From Chryseobacterium contaminans (GTDB lineage: Bacteria; Bacteroidota; Bacteroidia; Flavobacteriales; Weeksellaceae), in assembly GCF_001684955.1 (NCBI RefSeq), contig NZ_MAYF01000112.1, positions 1 to 64,000 on the forward strand: a stretch of 64,000 nt of DNA. Direction: 5' to 3'. Under the pieces are notes generated by a model that searched no databases, was not told the origin of the DNA, and saw only the letters and a program-made list of their open reading frames with translations. A program made the position numbers and the translations under genes. This document shows positions 18,056 through 27,371 of the stretch, in pieces. Positions within the stretch are counted from its first letter, which is position 1. The number at the start of each line of letters is the position of its first letter.

Positions 18056-18766
18056 TTAAAAATTTGCTGGGGTAGCTTGAGTAGTAGAAGCCAGATTATT
18101 ATAAGCTTCCCCTTCTGCATTGATTACTCTTTTTGCGAATCTGAACTTAGGTCCCCAATAAGAATCATTCAGTGAAGAAATCATTACTCCTTTAGATGTT
18201 GCTGCGTGGATAAATTTGATCTCACCTTCCTCAGTAACACTTTCTACAATACCTACGTGAGAGATTCTTCTTCCATGAGAAAAGAAGATTAGGTCTCCTT
18301 TCTGTAATTCCCCTTTTTCAACTCTTTCCCCTTCCTGAGCCTGAGAAGCCGCTACTCTTGGTAAAGTAAGACCTGCTGCAGCCCCGAATACAGAAAGAAC
18401 GAAAGCTGAACAATCAATACCTCTTCTTGTAGTTCCTCCGTATCTGTAAGGAGTTCCAAGGTATGTTTCAGCTTCTTCAAGGATACCGTCGATGGTTTTA
18501 TTATATTTGATTGCTTTTGCAATCTCAGAATTCTTAACAGCTTTTTTAGCATTTGCGATAGATGCCGCTTTTTCAGCAAGGAAAGAGTCAATTAATTTCT
18601 GCTTATCTTGCTCCATTTTTTTGTTGTCAATAGAAGCTAGTTTGGCATCTGTTTTGTATTCTTTACTGTAAGTTGCTGGTTTTGAAACCACATAATTAGT
18701 AGCACACGATTGCATTGATACTGTAGTAACTAAAGCAACTAAATAAAACAAAACTCTTTTCTTCAT
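18056..18766 (-). CDS. NlpC/P60 (C40) peptidoglycan endopeptidase lipoprotein
   Basis: This 236-residue protein has a lipoprotein signal (MKKRVLFYLVALVTTVSMQSC), a short charged helical linker and a C-terminal NlpC/P60 domain (about 95-215). Catalytic residues are visible: Cys in RRGIDCSAFVLSVFG, His in RISHVGIVES and the third polar residue His in KFIHAATSKGV. It likely cuts D-Glu to diamino-acid bonds in the murein stem peptide, like Spr/MepS. It is a single gene with its own promoter and terminator. Confidence 0.92.
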   Translation of the reverse strand: MKKRVLFYLVALVTTVSMQSCATNYVVSKPATYSKEYKTDAKLASIDNKKMEQDKQKLIDSFLAEKAASIANAKKAVKNSEIAKAIKYNKTIDGILEEAETYLGTPYRYGGTTRRGIDCSAFVLSVFGAAAGLTLPRVAASQAQEGERVEKGELQKGDLIFFSHGRRISHVGIVESVTEEGEIKFIHAATSKGVMISSLNDSYWGPKFRFAKRVINAEGEAYNNLASTTQATPANF

Positions 18767-18817
18767 ATATATTTGATTAACCGTGTTAAAATGGAATATT
18801 TATTTTCAAAAGCATTA

Positions 18818-18825
18818 CAAAAGTA
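18818..18825 (-). promoter_or_regulatory. -7 box for the NlpC/P60 gene
   Basis: Minus strand TACTTTTG, matching TAnnTTTG, about 50 nt before the start. Confidence 0.4.
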
Positions 18826-18917
18826 GAGATTCCAAGCAAAAGACCCCTGATATGATAATTGTCAGGATCTCATTTTAACACTATTTAACATATTATTTAC
18901 ATATGTTAAAGAAAAAT

Positions 18918-18960
18918 AAACCGCAACTGCCTATTTTTGGCAAGCCTGCGGTTTTTTTTA
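18918..18960 (+). terminator. Orphan terminator-like hairpin
   Basis: AAACCGCA ... TGCGGTTT with an inner TGCC ... GGCA pairing and a run of eight T on the + strand. No annotated + strand gene ends before it, so it may close an unannotated small RNA. Confidence 0.55.
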
Positions 18961-19209
18961 TTAAGATTCTTTAACAAAATCTATCGATTTTCTTCTATAA
19001 ATCACGTTTTGTAATTTAAAACTCTAATTTTCAGGGCTGTTAAAAAAACAAAATAAACTTTACTAAAACCCTTTATTGATAAGGGTTTTAAGGGTGCTTT
19101 GCTTTTGGCTTTAAACCTTATGTCACTTTTTGATCTAAAATCAGAGTTGAATAAATATTTTGTTTAAGAAGTTTCTAAATCTTAACAAAGTGGAGTGGTA
19201 AAGGCAATA

Positions 19210-19238
19210 AAAAATTCCTCAGAAAAACTGAGGAATTT
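19210..19238 (-). terminator. glnA terminator
   Basis: Perfect 11-bp stem AAATTCCTCAG / CTGAGGAATTT with a 5-nt loop; T-run on the minus strand. Confidence 0.85.
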
Positions 19239-19262
19239 AAACTAATATGGAACTTTACAGAG

Positions 19263-21458
19263 TTATTTTGTAAACAACATCTCTCTGTATTTTGTCATCG
19301 GCCAAAGCTCATCGTCTACCATCATTTCAAGGTTGTCAGAAGCATTTCTGATTCCGTCAAATAAAGGTTTTACTTTGTTGCAGTATGCTTCTGCCTGCTT
19401 TTGGCTGTCTGATATGCTTTTTGCGGCCTCTCTGGCTTTAAGAAGATCTTCAACACCAAGTTTAATGATAGAAACATTTTCAGAAATGCTTGTGATTAAA
19501 CTCATTTGTTCTTTTGCCAAAGATTTGAATTCTTTGTCACCAAAGATTTCTTTAAGACCTTTTACGTTTTCAATTAATCTGTTCTGATAATTTAAAGCGG
19601 AAGGAATGATGTGGTTTCTTGCGATATCACTTAACACTCTTGCTTCAATATCAATAACAGTAGAGTATTTTTCTAATTTAATTTCGTTTCTGGCTTCAAC
19701 TTCTCTGTGGTTAAAGATTCCCATTTCTTCATAAAGATCAAGGAATTTCTTATCCATTTCCTGTTTTAAAGCTTCAGGGGTTGTTTTAAGGTTATTTAAT
19801 CCTCTTTTCTTAGCTTCTTTTGCCCAGTCATCAGAGTATCCATCTCCTTCAAACATAATGTTTTTACACTGTTTGATGTATTCTCTCAATACATTAAAGA
19901 TAGCTTCGTCTTTCTTAAGACCTGTTTCAATTAAAGCATCAACTTCCTTCTTGAAATCATTCAGCTGTTTTGCAGCAATTGTATTCATTACCGTCATAGA
20001 TTCTGCGCAGTTTGCAGATGATCCTACCGCTCTGATCTCAAATTTATTTCCTGTAAATGCAAATGGAGAAGTTCTGTTTCTATCGGTGTTATCCAATAGG
20101 ATTTCAGGAATTTTTCCAACCACATTTAACTTTAATTCTGTTTTTTCTTCCGGAGATAGCTTTCCGTTCGTTACTTTTTCAAGTTCTTCCAAAACGCTGA
20201 ACAACTGGCTTCCGATGAATACGGAGATAATTGCCGGTGGGGCTTCGTTGGCACCTAATCTGTGGTCGTTACTTGCAGAGGCGATACTTGCTCTTAAAAG
20301 GTCAGCATATTCATGAACAGCCTTAATCGTATTCACGAAGAATGTTAAGAACTGAAGGTTTTTCTTAGGGTTTTTTCCTGGGCTTAAAAGGTTTTCTCCA
20401 GTGTCAGTTGCTAAAGACCAGTTGTTATGCTTTCCGCTTCCGTTTACTCCTGCGAATGGCTTTTCATGGAATAAGATATGGAAGTGGTGCTTATGAGCTA
20501 CTCTTGCCATGATGTCCATCAATAAAGAGTTGTGGTCTACGGCAACATTTACTTCTTCAAACATTGGAGCAAGCTCGAATTGGTTTGGAGCTACCTCGTT
20601 ATGTCTTGTAGTTGCAGGAATTCCCAGCTTCATACACTCGATTTCCAATTCTTTCATAAAGTTCATTACCCTTGTAGGGATGGAACCGAAGTAATGGTCA
20701 TCTAACTGTTGTCCTTTTGCAGGAGAGTGTCCCAATAATGTTTTTCCTGTTAATACAAGATCCGGACGTGATTGGTATAACGCTGAATCAACAAGGAAAT
20801 ATTCTTGTTCCCAACCTAATGTAGGAGTTACCTTAGTTACATTTTTATCAAAATACTGCATTACGTTTGTTGCAGCTTCATCTACAGCATTCAAAGCTCT
20901 TAATAAAGGCGCCTTGTAATCCAACGTTTCTCCGGTATAAGAAATGAAGATAGATGGAATACATAGTGTAGTTCCCATGATAAATGCAGGAGATGTAGGA
21001 TCCCAAGCGGTATATCCTCTTGCTTCAAAAGTATTTCTGATTCCTCCGTTCGGGAAAGATGATGCATCCGGTTCCTGTTGGATCAGCATATTTCCGCTGA
21101 ATCTTTCGATTGCTCTACCTCCTTCGATAGGAGTAAAGAATGAATCATGCTTTTCAGCAGTAGTACCTGTCAAAGGCTGAAACCAGTGCGTATAGTGTGT
21201 TACTCCTTTGCTCATTGCCCAATCCTTCATTGCTACCGCTACCTGATCTGCGATATGTCTCTGGATTTTTGTTCCTTTTTTAATAGCATCCATAATAGAG
21301 CTGAATGCTTCTTTGGTTAAATATTCTCTCATTGTTTCTTCTGAGAAAACATTTTTACAGAATAATTCCGATAATTTCGCTGGGATTTCAACAGAGTTAT
21401 CTTTTCTGAAATCCTTAAATGGAAGGGTTTCTAATGCTTTGAATCTTAAGGTTGACAT
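19263..21458 (-). CDS. glnA: Type III glutamine synthetase
   Basis: At 731 residues this is the long GSIII (GlnN) form found in Bacteroidetes and cyanobacteria, not the ~470-residue GSI. It makes glutamine from glutamate, ammonia and ATP. Seen: the GSIII N-terminal domain with THYTHWFQPLTGTTAEKHDSF (first residues of the signature), the catalytic GWEQEYFLVD with metal-binding Glu, KGQQLDDHYFGS, the ATP-binding NGSGKHNNWS motif and the RTSPFAFTGNKFEIRAVGSS motif. It is monocistronic with a -7 box 23 nt upstream and a strong terminator. Confidence 0.95.
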   Translation of the reverse strand: MSTLRFKALETLPFKDFRKDNSVEIPAKLSELFCKNVFSEETMREYLTKEAFSSIMDAIKKGTKIQRHIADQVAVAMKDWAMSKGVTHYTHWFQPLTGTTAEKHDSFFTPIEGGRAIERFSGNMLIQQEPDASSFPNGGIRNTFEARGYTAWDPTSPAFIMGTTLCIPSIFISYTGETLDYKAPLLRALNAVDEAATNVMQYFDKNVTKVTPTLGWEQEYFLVDSALYQSRPDLVLTGKTLLGHSPAKGQQLDDHYFGSIPTRVMNFMKELEIECMKLGIPATTRHNEVAPNQFELAPMFEEVNVAVDHNSLLMDIMARVAHKHHFHILFHEKPFAGVNGSGKHNNWSLATDTGENLLSPGKNPKKNLQFLTFFVNTIKAVHEYADLLRASIASASNDHRLGANEAPPAIISVFIGSQLFSVLEELEKVTNGKLSPEEKTELKLNVVGKIPEILLDNTDRNRTSPFAFTGNKFEIRAVGSSANCAESMTVMNTIAAKQLNDFKKEVDALIETGLKKDEAIFNVLREYIKQCKNIMFEGDGYSDDWAKEAKKRGLNNLKTTPEALKQEMDKKFLDLYEEMGIFNHREVEARNEIKLEKYSTVIDIEARVLSDIARNHIIPSALNYQNRLIENVKGLKEIFGDKEFKSLAKEQMSLITSISENVSIIKLGVEDLLKAREAAKSISDSQKQAEAYCNKVKPLFDGIRNASDNLEMMVDDELWPMTKYREMLFTK

Positions 21459-21480
21459 ATTTGGGTGAATTTTGATGGGG

Positions 21481-21488
21481 CAAATTTA
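21481..21488 (-). promoter_or_regulatory. -7 box for glnA
   Basis: Minus strand TAAATTTG, 22 nt before the ATG. Confidence 0.5.
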
Positions 21489-21742
21489 CAAAAAAAATGA
21501 ATTGAAAATGATTTAACCCTAAAAATTTTAGGGGTGGTTTGAAAATTCATATAAATTAAACGGTTGTTTGGTGTGTTTTGGGTAGGGGTGTTGTTGATTG
21601 AAAGTGATAAAATATAATATTTAAGGACATTTTTTAAGGGGGAGTTGAGCGTAAATACATTTTACATGACACATCCTGCAATCCTATGCGAATTTAAGCT
21701 ACTTATTAAAAGATAGTTAAAATAAAATGGACAAAGATTTTG

Positions 21743-21750
21743 TATATTTG
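21743..21750 (+). promoter_or_regulatory. -7 box deciding the DUF6909 start
   Basis: TATATTTG, perfect TAnnTTTG. It lies downstream of the in-frame ATG at 21727, so translation must begin at the next ATG, 21766. Confidence 0.5.
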
Positions 21751-21765
21751 TGTGAAATTTATTTT

Positions 21766-23457
21766 ATGACAAATTCTAGAGCAAGAGAAACAACAGAGGC
21801 AATTGAAAGGTTATATATCTCTATGAGGCATTTATTTTATAGAGGGTTTTTCAAGCCGGGAGGTGTTTCAGGAGAAAGTATCAGAAGTTTGTTGAAAACC
21901 ATCAATCCGGAAATTTACGGAACCATGAATATTCCAAGTAAAGTGGAATTGGACGGGTTGATGTATGTTTTAGACAGACTTCCGGAAGGGATTGAGGAGT
22001 GCGCTTTTATTCATCTTACATCTGATGAAGGGTTTGATAAAGGAAGTTTCGAACCTATTGTTCCAAAGAAAAGAAGAAGAAACTGTTATAGAATAGACGA
22101 ACACCAGATGAATATTGAGGTTCTTTTGGGCCGTTCCGAAATTTATGACATTCTTACCCACCTTACATTCCTATTTATAGAAGCTGATAAAATCCGTAAC
22201 CTGGCATTCATCCAGGATGAAAACTGGAAGCCTACGCGCGCCTTCAAAATTATTGAAGAAGTGGTGAAAGGAGAGAAGAAGTTCAGCAGAAAAGAAAAAG
22301 AAGTGGCATTAATCCACCTTTCTTCTTTAATAGGAAGGTCTTTTGACGAAACATTAAGAGCTTATAATACTTTCGGGGATGATGATAACCCTGATCGTTT
22401 ATTTAAAATCATCTATAACTTAGGAAAAGTAAGTCTTGAGGATGCAAAAGGATCAAGAGAAAGAGAAATTCATTTCAGTGCTATCTTAAAAGAAAGAGTA
22501 GGACATCATTATTTTGGTGAGAAATGGGCTAATAAAGTGAAGGATGTTTTATTTGAAAATAATCTTCATACCCGTCCGCTGCATATCATTTCAGCCAATA
22601 TGCATTCTGTGAAGAATATGCTGTATGCCAATGATGCTCTTAAAAAGAAGCACAACAATGAGGTAGATTATAAACTGTATGAAGAGATTTCAAATAAAAA
22701 AGATCTTCGTGACAAAGTGTTAAAATTTGCCCTGGATGAAGGCATGATCCATATTGCTGATAAAAGCGGAAGTAATATTGATGTGCAGATCATCGATCTT
22801 AGCAAAACCAATCTGAAGAATACTCCATTTGCTGATGCTAAGTTTTCAGGAGATGATGTAGTAATGGTATTTGACTATGCTTTCGGAGAACAGGCCTTTG
22901 AGGTAATGGATGAGCTACTTAAACCTTACGAACATAAAGGAGAAGTATACATGATGCATGTAAAATCTGTTTCCATTATGGGAAAAGCAGGTATTCTTAC
23001 CGGAGAAAAAGGAGATATCATGATCCCAACTTCTCATATCTTTGAAGGAACTGCAGATAACTATCCTTTTGAAAATGCATTGAAGCTTGATGATTTTAAA
23101 GATGATGAGTTGAAAGCTTTTGAGGGTCCGATGATTACAGTTTTAGGAACTTCCCTTCAGAATAAAGACATTCTTTCCTACTTTATGAATACTTCATGGA
23201 AAGCGATTGGTCTTGAAATGGAAGGAGCTCACTATCAAAAAGCAATTCAGGTAGCATCCAAGATCAGACACCATATTTCACCGGATCTGTTCGTTTGCTA
23301 TGCATATTATGCTTCGGATAATCCATTGGAAACAGGAAGTACATTATCTTCAGGAGGTTTAGGTCTTACAGGAGTAAAACCAACATACCTTATTACTTTA
23401 AGAATCCTTGAAAAGATCTTAAGAAGCGGAAAGAAAGAAGTTTCTGCTAAGAAATAA
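21766..23457 (+). CDS. DUF6909-family protein with a nucleosidase-like C-terminal motif
   Basis: A 563-residue cytoplasmic protein from ATG 21766 (MTNSRARETTEAIERLY). I recognise it as the Bacteroidetes family called DUF6909, whose function I do not know. The N-terminal half is helical. The C-terminal third contains GPMITVLGTS, then GLEMEGAHYQKA and YYASDNPLETGSTL. The Met-Glu-Gly/Ser-Ala plus later Ser-Asp pair recalls the ribose-binding Met-Glu and catalytic Asp of the purine nucleoside phosphorylase / MTA-SAH nucleosidase fold. That link is inference. Single gene, own promoter, strong terminator. Confidence 0.72.
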   Translation: MTNSRARETTEAIERLYISMRHLFYRGFFKPGGVSGESIRSLLKTINPEIYGTMNIPSKVELDGLMYVLDRLPEGIEECAFIHLTSDEGFDKGSFEPIVPKKRRRNCYRIDEHQMNIEVLLGRSEIYDILTHLTFLFIEADKIRNLAFIQDENWKPTRAFKIIEEVVKGEKKFSRKEKEVALIHLSSLIGRSFDETLRAYNTFGDDDNPDRLFKIIYNLGKVSLEDAKGSREREIHFSAILKERVGHHYFGEKWANKVKDVLFENNLHTRPLHIISANMHSVKNMLYANDALKKKHNNEVDYKLYEEISNKKDLRDKVLKFALDEGMIHIADKSGSNIDVQIIDLSKTNLKNTPFADAKFSGDDVVMVFDYAFGEQAFEVMDELLKPYEHKGEVYMMHVKSVSIMGKAGILTGEKGDIMIPTSHIFEGTADNYPFENALKLDDFKDDELKAFEGPMITVLGTSLQNKDILSYFMNTSWKAIGLEMEGAHYQKAIQVASKIRHHISPDLFVCYAYYASDNPLETGSTLSSGGLGLTGVKPTYLITLRILEKILRSGKKEVSAKK

Positions 23458-23479
23458 TTTTAATTTCCTACAATAATAT

Positions 23480-23513
23480 AAACCTCAGCTGTAAAAACAG
23501 CTGAGGTTTTTTT
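23480..23513 (+). terminator. Terminator after the DUF6909 gene
   Basis: Perfect 13-bp stem AAACCTCAGCTGT / ACAGCTGAGGTTT, AAAA loop, T-run. Confidence 0.9.
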
Positions 23514-23762
23514 AGATGATGAACATGCCTATTACCATTTGGGCAGATTACATTGATTGAGAAATTACTGCAAAATCAATAATGTTCAATAATAATTGAA
23601 GCCTCATGGAATCTGTGGACAAAAAAATATTTTTAGAGCTTCTTTAACAATTGAGAATAAGATTCATCTAAAACCATATAAAAACCGAACAAAACCGTGT
23701 AATAACTCCACATTTGAGGGTTTTGTTTAAATTACCTACCTTTAGAAAAAATAAAATTTTAA
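23514..23762 (+). promoter_or_regulatory. Intergenic region with the M1 peptidase promoter
   Basis: About 250 nt after the terminator. At its end TTTG (23713-23716), a 20-nt spacer and TACCTTTA (23737-23744) form a near-consensus Bacteroidetes promoter, one of few here with both boxes at normal spacing. Nothing else was seen. Confidence 0.5.
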
Positions 23763-25601
23763 ATGAGAAAATCGGCTGCAATCATTTTTGCGTTTATCAT
23801 TTCACAATTCCAGGCTCAGCAAGGAGCTTATTATCAGCAGGCTGCGAAGTACAAGATGGATATCGATGTAAATGCTGAAAAATTTACCTATCAGGGAAAA
23901 CAGACCTTAGAATACACAAATAACTCACCGGATGAGCTTAATGTGGTGTACTTTCACTTGTATTGGAACGCTTTTAAGCCTAATTCCATGATGGATCAGA
24001 GAGTGTCTTCCCAAGGGAAAAATGGTGACGGAAGGTTGCAGAAAAACGGGATCTCAACACTGTCTACTATTCCGAAAGATCAGGAAGGAGCACAGAATAT
24101 TCACTGGATTAAGCAAAATGGGAAAGACCTGAAATTTGAAGTTCAGGAAACCATTATGAAAGTATATCTGGCAGAACCTATCAAACCCAATTCTACTACA
24201 ACTTTTACAATGGATTGGGATGCTGTGATTCCTCAGCAGATCAGAAGAAGTGGAAGAAACAACAGAGAAGGAGTGGATATGACCATGACACAATGGTATC
24301 CTAAAATTGCTGAGTATGATTATGATGGCTGGGCCACTTTTGATTATTTAGGAAGAGAGTTCCATGCACCGTTTTCAGATTTTGATGTTACCATTAAGAT
24401 TAATAAAGATTATGTAGTGGGAGCAGGAGGAATCCTGGAAAATCCTACAGAAGTAAAAGGATATGATGCAGCAGCTAAGATCAAGGCAGAAAAAGATAAA
24501 AAAGCAACCTGGAAATGGACTGCTAAGAATATCCTTGATTTTGCATGGAGTGCAGACAGGGATTATTCTGTAGAAAGCTTTAATGTTCCGGAAGGGCCAA
24601 AAGTATATTTAGTATATCAGAAGAATGATAAAACTAAAGTGTGGGGTGAGGCACAGCCTTATATTACCAAGTATTTCCAGATTATGAATTCTCATTTCGG
24701 GAAATATGTGTATCCAACGTATGCCTTTATTCAGGGAGGTGATGGAGGAATGGAGTACGGAATGTGTACCATGATTCTTGGTGAAGCTAAAGATATCAAA
24801 GGTTTAATGGGATTAATGGCTCATGAAGGTGCTCACTCATGGTATCAGCAGATGCTGGCTACCAACGAATCCGTACGTCCATGGATGGATGAAGGTTTTA
24901 CAAGTTATGCGGAAGGATATACTATGTATCAGTTATTCCCGGAAGAACTTCCGAATCCGTTTGCCAATACTTTAAATGCGTACAGAAACTTTGTTAAAAA
25001 GGGAATTGAAGAACCTGCTGTTTGGCTGGGAGATCACCACGATAACGGAACATCCTATACTTATGCATCTTATGTAAAAGGAGAATTGTACCTGGTGCAG
25101 TTAGGTTATATCATGGGAGAGCAAAACCTGGCAGAAACTTTAAAGCAGTATTATGACCAGTGGAGTATGAAGCACCCATCAGACAGGGATTTCCTTCATA
25201 TTGCCCAAAAGGTTTCAGGAATGGATTTAAAATGGTTTCACAATTACTGGATCAATACTACCAAAACAATCGATTATGGGGTTAAGGATGTAAAGTATGA
25301 TGCGAAATCTACAACAGTTACCCTTGTCAATAATGGTCAGGTTCCTATGCCGATTGATTTCAGTATAATGACTACTGATAAAAAGATTGTAACTTATCAG
25401 ATTCCAATGAATATGACGCACACATGGAAGGAAAAAGATGCTTACGGTGAGTTTAAAACAATGCCTTACTGGCCTTGGACTCAGAAAGAGTACACCATCA
25501 CCATTCCTTATACAAAATCTCAATTGTCTGTATTGGGAATAGATTTCAGCCAGAGACTTGCAGATGTAAATATGGCGGATAATATTGTAGAAGTAAAATA
25601 A
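23763..25601 (+). CDS. M1-family zinc metallopeptidase (aminopeptidase N-like)
   Basis: A 612-residue exported gluzincin. Signal peptide about 1-19 (ending FQAQQ). An N-terminal beta domain precedes the GGMEYGM exopeptidase-type motif, and the zinc site HEGAHSW with the second-glutamate motif WMDEGFTSYAE follows at the usual distance. The canonical HExxH appears as HEGAH. No C-terminal sorting domain is visible. Periplasmic or secreted peptide trimming is the likely role. Confidence 0.92.
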   Translation: MRKSAAIIFAFIISQFQAQQGAYYQQAAKYKMDIDVNAEKFTYQGKQTLEYTNNSPDELNVVYFHLYWNAFKPNSMMDQRVSSQGKNGDGRLQKNGISTLSTIPKDQEGAQNIHWIKQNGKDLKFEVQETIMKVYLAEPIKPNSTTTFTMDWDAVIPQQIRRSGRNNREGVDMTMTQWYPKIAEYDYDGWATFDYLGREFHAPFSDFDVTIKINKDYVVGAGGILENPTEVKGYDAAAKIKAEKDKKATWKWTAKNILDFAWSADRDYSVESFNVPEGPKVYLVYQKNDKTKVWGEAQPYITKYFQIMNSHFGKYVYPTYAFIQGGDGGMEYGMCTMILGEAKDIKGLMGLMAHEGAHSWYQQMLATNESVRPWMDEGFTSYAEGYTMYQLFPEELPNPFANTLNAYRNFVKKGIEEPAVWLGDHHDNGTSYTYASYVKGELYLVQLGYIMGEQNLAETLKQYYDQWSMKHPSDRDFLHIAQKVSGMDLKWFHNYWINTTKTIDYGVKDVKYDAKSTTVTLVNNGQVPMPIDFSIMTTDKKIVTYQIPMNMTHTWKEKDAYGEFKTMPYWPWTQKEYTITIPYTKSQLSVLGIDFSQRLADVNMADNIVEVK

Positions 25602-25619
25602 AAAGATCAACATAGAGAT

Positions 25620-25656
25620 AAAAGGAGTATTTATAAGTACTCCTTTTATTTTTTTA
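25620..25656 (+). terminator. Terminator after the M1 peptidase
   Basis: Stem AAAAGGAGTA / TACTCCTTTT followed by a T-rich tract. Confidence 0.8.
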
Positions 25657-25664
25657 TAAATTTG
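25657..25664 (+). promoter_or_regulatory. -7 box for coaX
   Basis: TAAATTTG, 40 nt before the coaX ATG, directly after the preceding terminator. Confidence 0.42.
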
Positions 25665-25704
25665 GAGCTCAAATTTTTTCAAATCATAGCCTGTTTAAAT
25701 ATAA

Positions 25705-26463
25705 ATGAATTCAATTGTAATTAACATAGGGAACAGCAATATCAGATTCGGCCTTTTTAATGGGGATAATTGTGATATTTCATGGGTAATCAATACAAAG
25801 CCTTACAGAACGGCAGACGAGCTTTATGTGCAAATGCTGATGCTTTACCAGACCTATAAAGTAGAGCCCAAAGAAATACAGAAAGTAATTATTGGCTCTG
25901 TAGTGCCTCAGCTTACCAAGGTAATGAGCTCTGGAATCAAAAAAATCCATGGGATTACTCCGGTTATTGTTGACCGTACAACGCCTTCAGGAGTACAGGC
26001 GAAATCAAAGCAGATGGGAACGGATATTTATGCCAACCTTGTTGCTGCCCATAACCTTTATCCAAACAAAAAAAAGATTGTTATTGATTTTGGTACGGCC
26101 CTTACAGCGAGCTGTGTAGCTGAAACGGGTGAAACTTTAGGCGTAATTATTGCTCCGGGGATTGTTACTTCTTTAAACTCTTTAATCAGCCAGACAGCCC
26201 AGCTTCCTGAAATTGAACTGAAAAGACCAAAATCAGTACTGGGGTTAGATACGGTAACCTGTATGCAAAGCGGAATGGTATATGGCTTCCTTGGAATGGT
26301 AGAGGGGTTCATTGACAGGATTAATGATGAGGTAAATGATGATTGTTTTGTTGTAGCCACAGGAGGTGTTTCTCATGTCTATAAGCCTTTAACAGAGAAA
26401 ATTCATGTAATGGATAGGCTGCATACTTTGAAAGGACTTTATTTCCTGGGAAAAGATTTGTAA
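25705..26463 (+). CDS. coaX: Type III pantothenate kinase
   Basis: A 252-residue ASKHA-fold kinase for the first step of CoA synthesis. Seen: phosphate 1 motif INIGNSNIRFGLF with NxGNTxxxxG-like spacing, the VIDFGTALTASCV phosphate 2 segment with the catalytic Asp, the APGIVTSLNSL segment, and C-terminal ATGGVS. It uses no P-loop and usually needs a monovalent cation. The GNAT gene follows after 59 nt. Confidence 0.93.
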   Translation: MNSIVINIGNSNIRFGLFNGDNCDISWVINTKPYRTADELYVQMLMLYQTYKVEPKEIQKVIIGSVVPQLTKVMSSGIKKIHGITPVIVDRTTPSGVQAKSKQMGTDIYANLVAAHNLYPNKKKIVIDFGTALTASCVAETGETLGVIIAPGIVTSLNSLISQTAQLPEIELKRPKSVLGLDTVTCMQSGMVYGFLGMVEGFIDRINDEVNDDCFVVATGGVSHVYKPLTEKIHVMDRLHTLKGLYFLGKDL

Positions 26464-26522
26464 AATATTCTTAAATCTATAACTGAACCTTTATTTCAGT
26501 TTTTAATATAACCTTGAACAAA

Positions 26523-27059
26523 ATGAAGGAATTAAAAGAATTTCCAAGAATAGAAACAGAAAGACTGATTCTCTCCCAGCTGGAAGAAAAGGATACTCCT
26601 TCAATTGTGGAGTTTCTTAAGCATAGAATTTATTCAGACCTTACGTCTAATATTCCTTATCCTTACACAGAAAATGATGCTAAACTTTGGGTGAAAATGT
26701 CTAAACAAGCTTTTGATGGTAACACAGGTTTTACCTTTGGAATCAGAAATAAAGAAGAAGAGATTATTGGAGCCATTGGTCTTCATGACAGGGATGATGA
26801 TAAGGCAGAACTGGGATATTGGATAGGAATTCCATACTGGAACAAAGGATACGTTACTGAAGCAGCTAAAGCTATTGTTGATTTTGGATTTAAAGAATTG
26901 GATCTCAACAAGATTTATGCAACTCATTTTCTTCACAATCCTGCTTCAGGGAAGATCATGCAAAAGATAGGAATGGAGCAGGAGGCACTTTTGAAACAGC
27001 ATACAAAAAAAGACGGCGAATATTTTGACCTTGCGATGTATTCTATCTTTAAAGATTAA
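26523..27059 (+). CDS. GNAT acetyltransferase, RimJ/RimL type
   Basis: A 178-residue GNAT of the acetyltransf_3 group from ATG 26523; an in-frame TTG 9 nt earlier is less likely. The N-terminus IETERLILSQLEEKDTPSI is typical of RimJ/RimL-like proteins. The acetyl-CoA region shows ELGYWIGIPYWNKGYVTEA (motif A), and HNPASGKIMQKIGM is motif B. The substrate, protein N-terminus or small amine, cannot be read. Confidence 0.86.
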   Translation: MKELKEFPRIETERLILSQLEEKDTPSIVEFLKHRIYSDLTSNIPYPYTENDAKLWVKMSKQAFDGNTGFTFGIRNKEEEIIGAIGLHDRDDDKAELGYWIGIPYWNKGYVTEAAKAIVDFGFKELDLNKIYATHFLHNPASGKIMQKIGMEQEALLKQHTKKDGEYFDLAMYSIFKD

Positions 27060-27079
27060 TGGGAATACAATCTTATAAA

Positions 27080-27117
27080 AACAAAATCAGAGAACATTAT
27101 GTTCCCTGATTTTGTTA
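27080..27117. terminator. Bidirectional terminator between GNAT and peptide genes
   Basis: Long stem AACAAAATCAG / CTGATTTTGTT with an inner GAACAT / ATGTTC pairing. It serves both convergent units. Confidence 0.78.
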
Positions 27118-27136
27118 TTACTGTTAAATAGGTTTC

Positions 27137-27319
27137 TTAAAGACCTCCACCGCACGCATCACATTCGATCAACGGGTAAATCCATGTACCATCTTCCTGC
27201 TGAAATGGCATATTTCTGCATCCGATTTTTCTTACTCCGTTGCTGTCAATATAAAAACATTGATCAGGGCGGATTCCGCCGTTAATTTTAGCCGTTTCTT
27301 TTCTCGTTAACTTTTTCAT
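27137..27319 (-). CDS. GG-leader bacteriocin-like peptide, copy 2
   Basis: A 60-residue peptide. The leader MKKLTRKETAKINGG is identical to that of its neighbour and ends in the double-glycine site recognised by peptidase-containing ABC transporters. The predicted 45-residue core starts IRPDQCFYIDSNG and has four cysteines (CFY, GCR, ECDACGG). The family is common in Chryseobacterium as bacteriocin-like protein. No transporter, immunity or modification gene is adjacent. It is likely co-transcribed with copy 1, 52 nt upstream. Confidence 0.75.
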   Translation of the reverse strand: MKKLTRKETAKINGGIRPDQCFYIDSNGVRKIGCRNMPFQQEDGTWIYPLIECDACGGGL

Positions 27320-27371
27320 ACTTGTTTTAATTTGGTTGTTAATGGAATTAGTTTAATGGTTTTTATTTATT

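Larger units (their letters stand above)
18767..19262. other. 496-nt gap with three hairpins, no ORF
   Basis: The region separates the 5' end of the NlpC/P60 gene from the 3' end of glnA. It holds the NlpC/P60 promoter, an orphan terminator-like hairpin at 18918-18960, a second hairpin AAAACCCTT / AAGGGTTTT at 19065-19089, and the glnA terminator. Between these no coding potential is visible. Confidence 0.5.
21459..21765. other. Divergent region glnA/DUF6909
   Basis: A 307-nt gap holding two divergent promoters: TAAATTTG for glnA (21481-21488) and TATATTTG for the DUF6909 gene (21743-21750). The middle is AT-rich with G/T-rich tracts; no other feature was seen. Confidence 0.5.
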
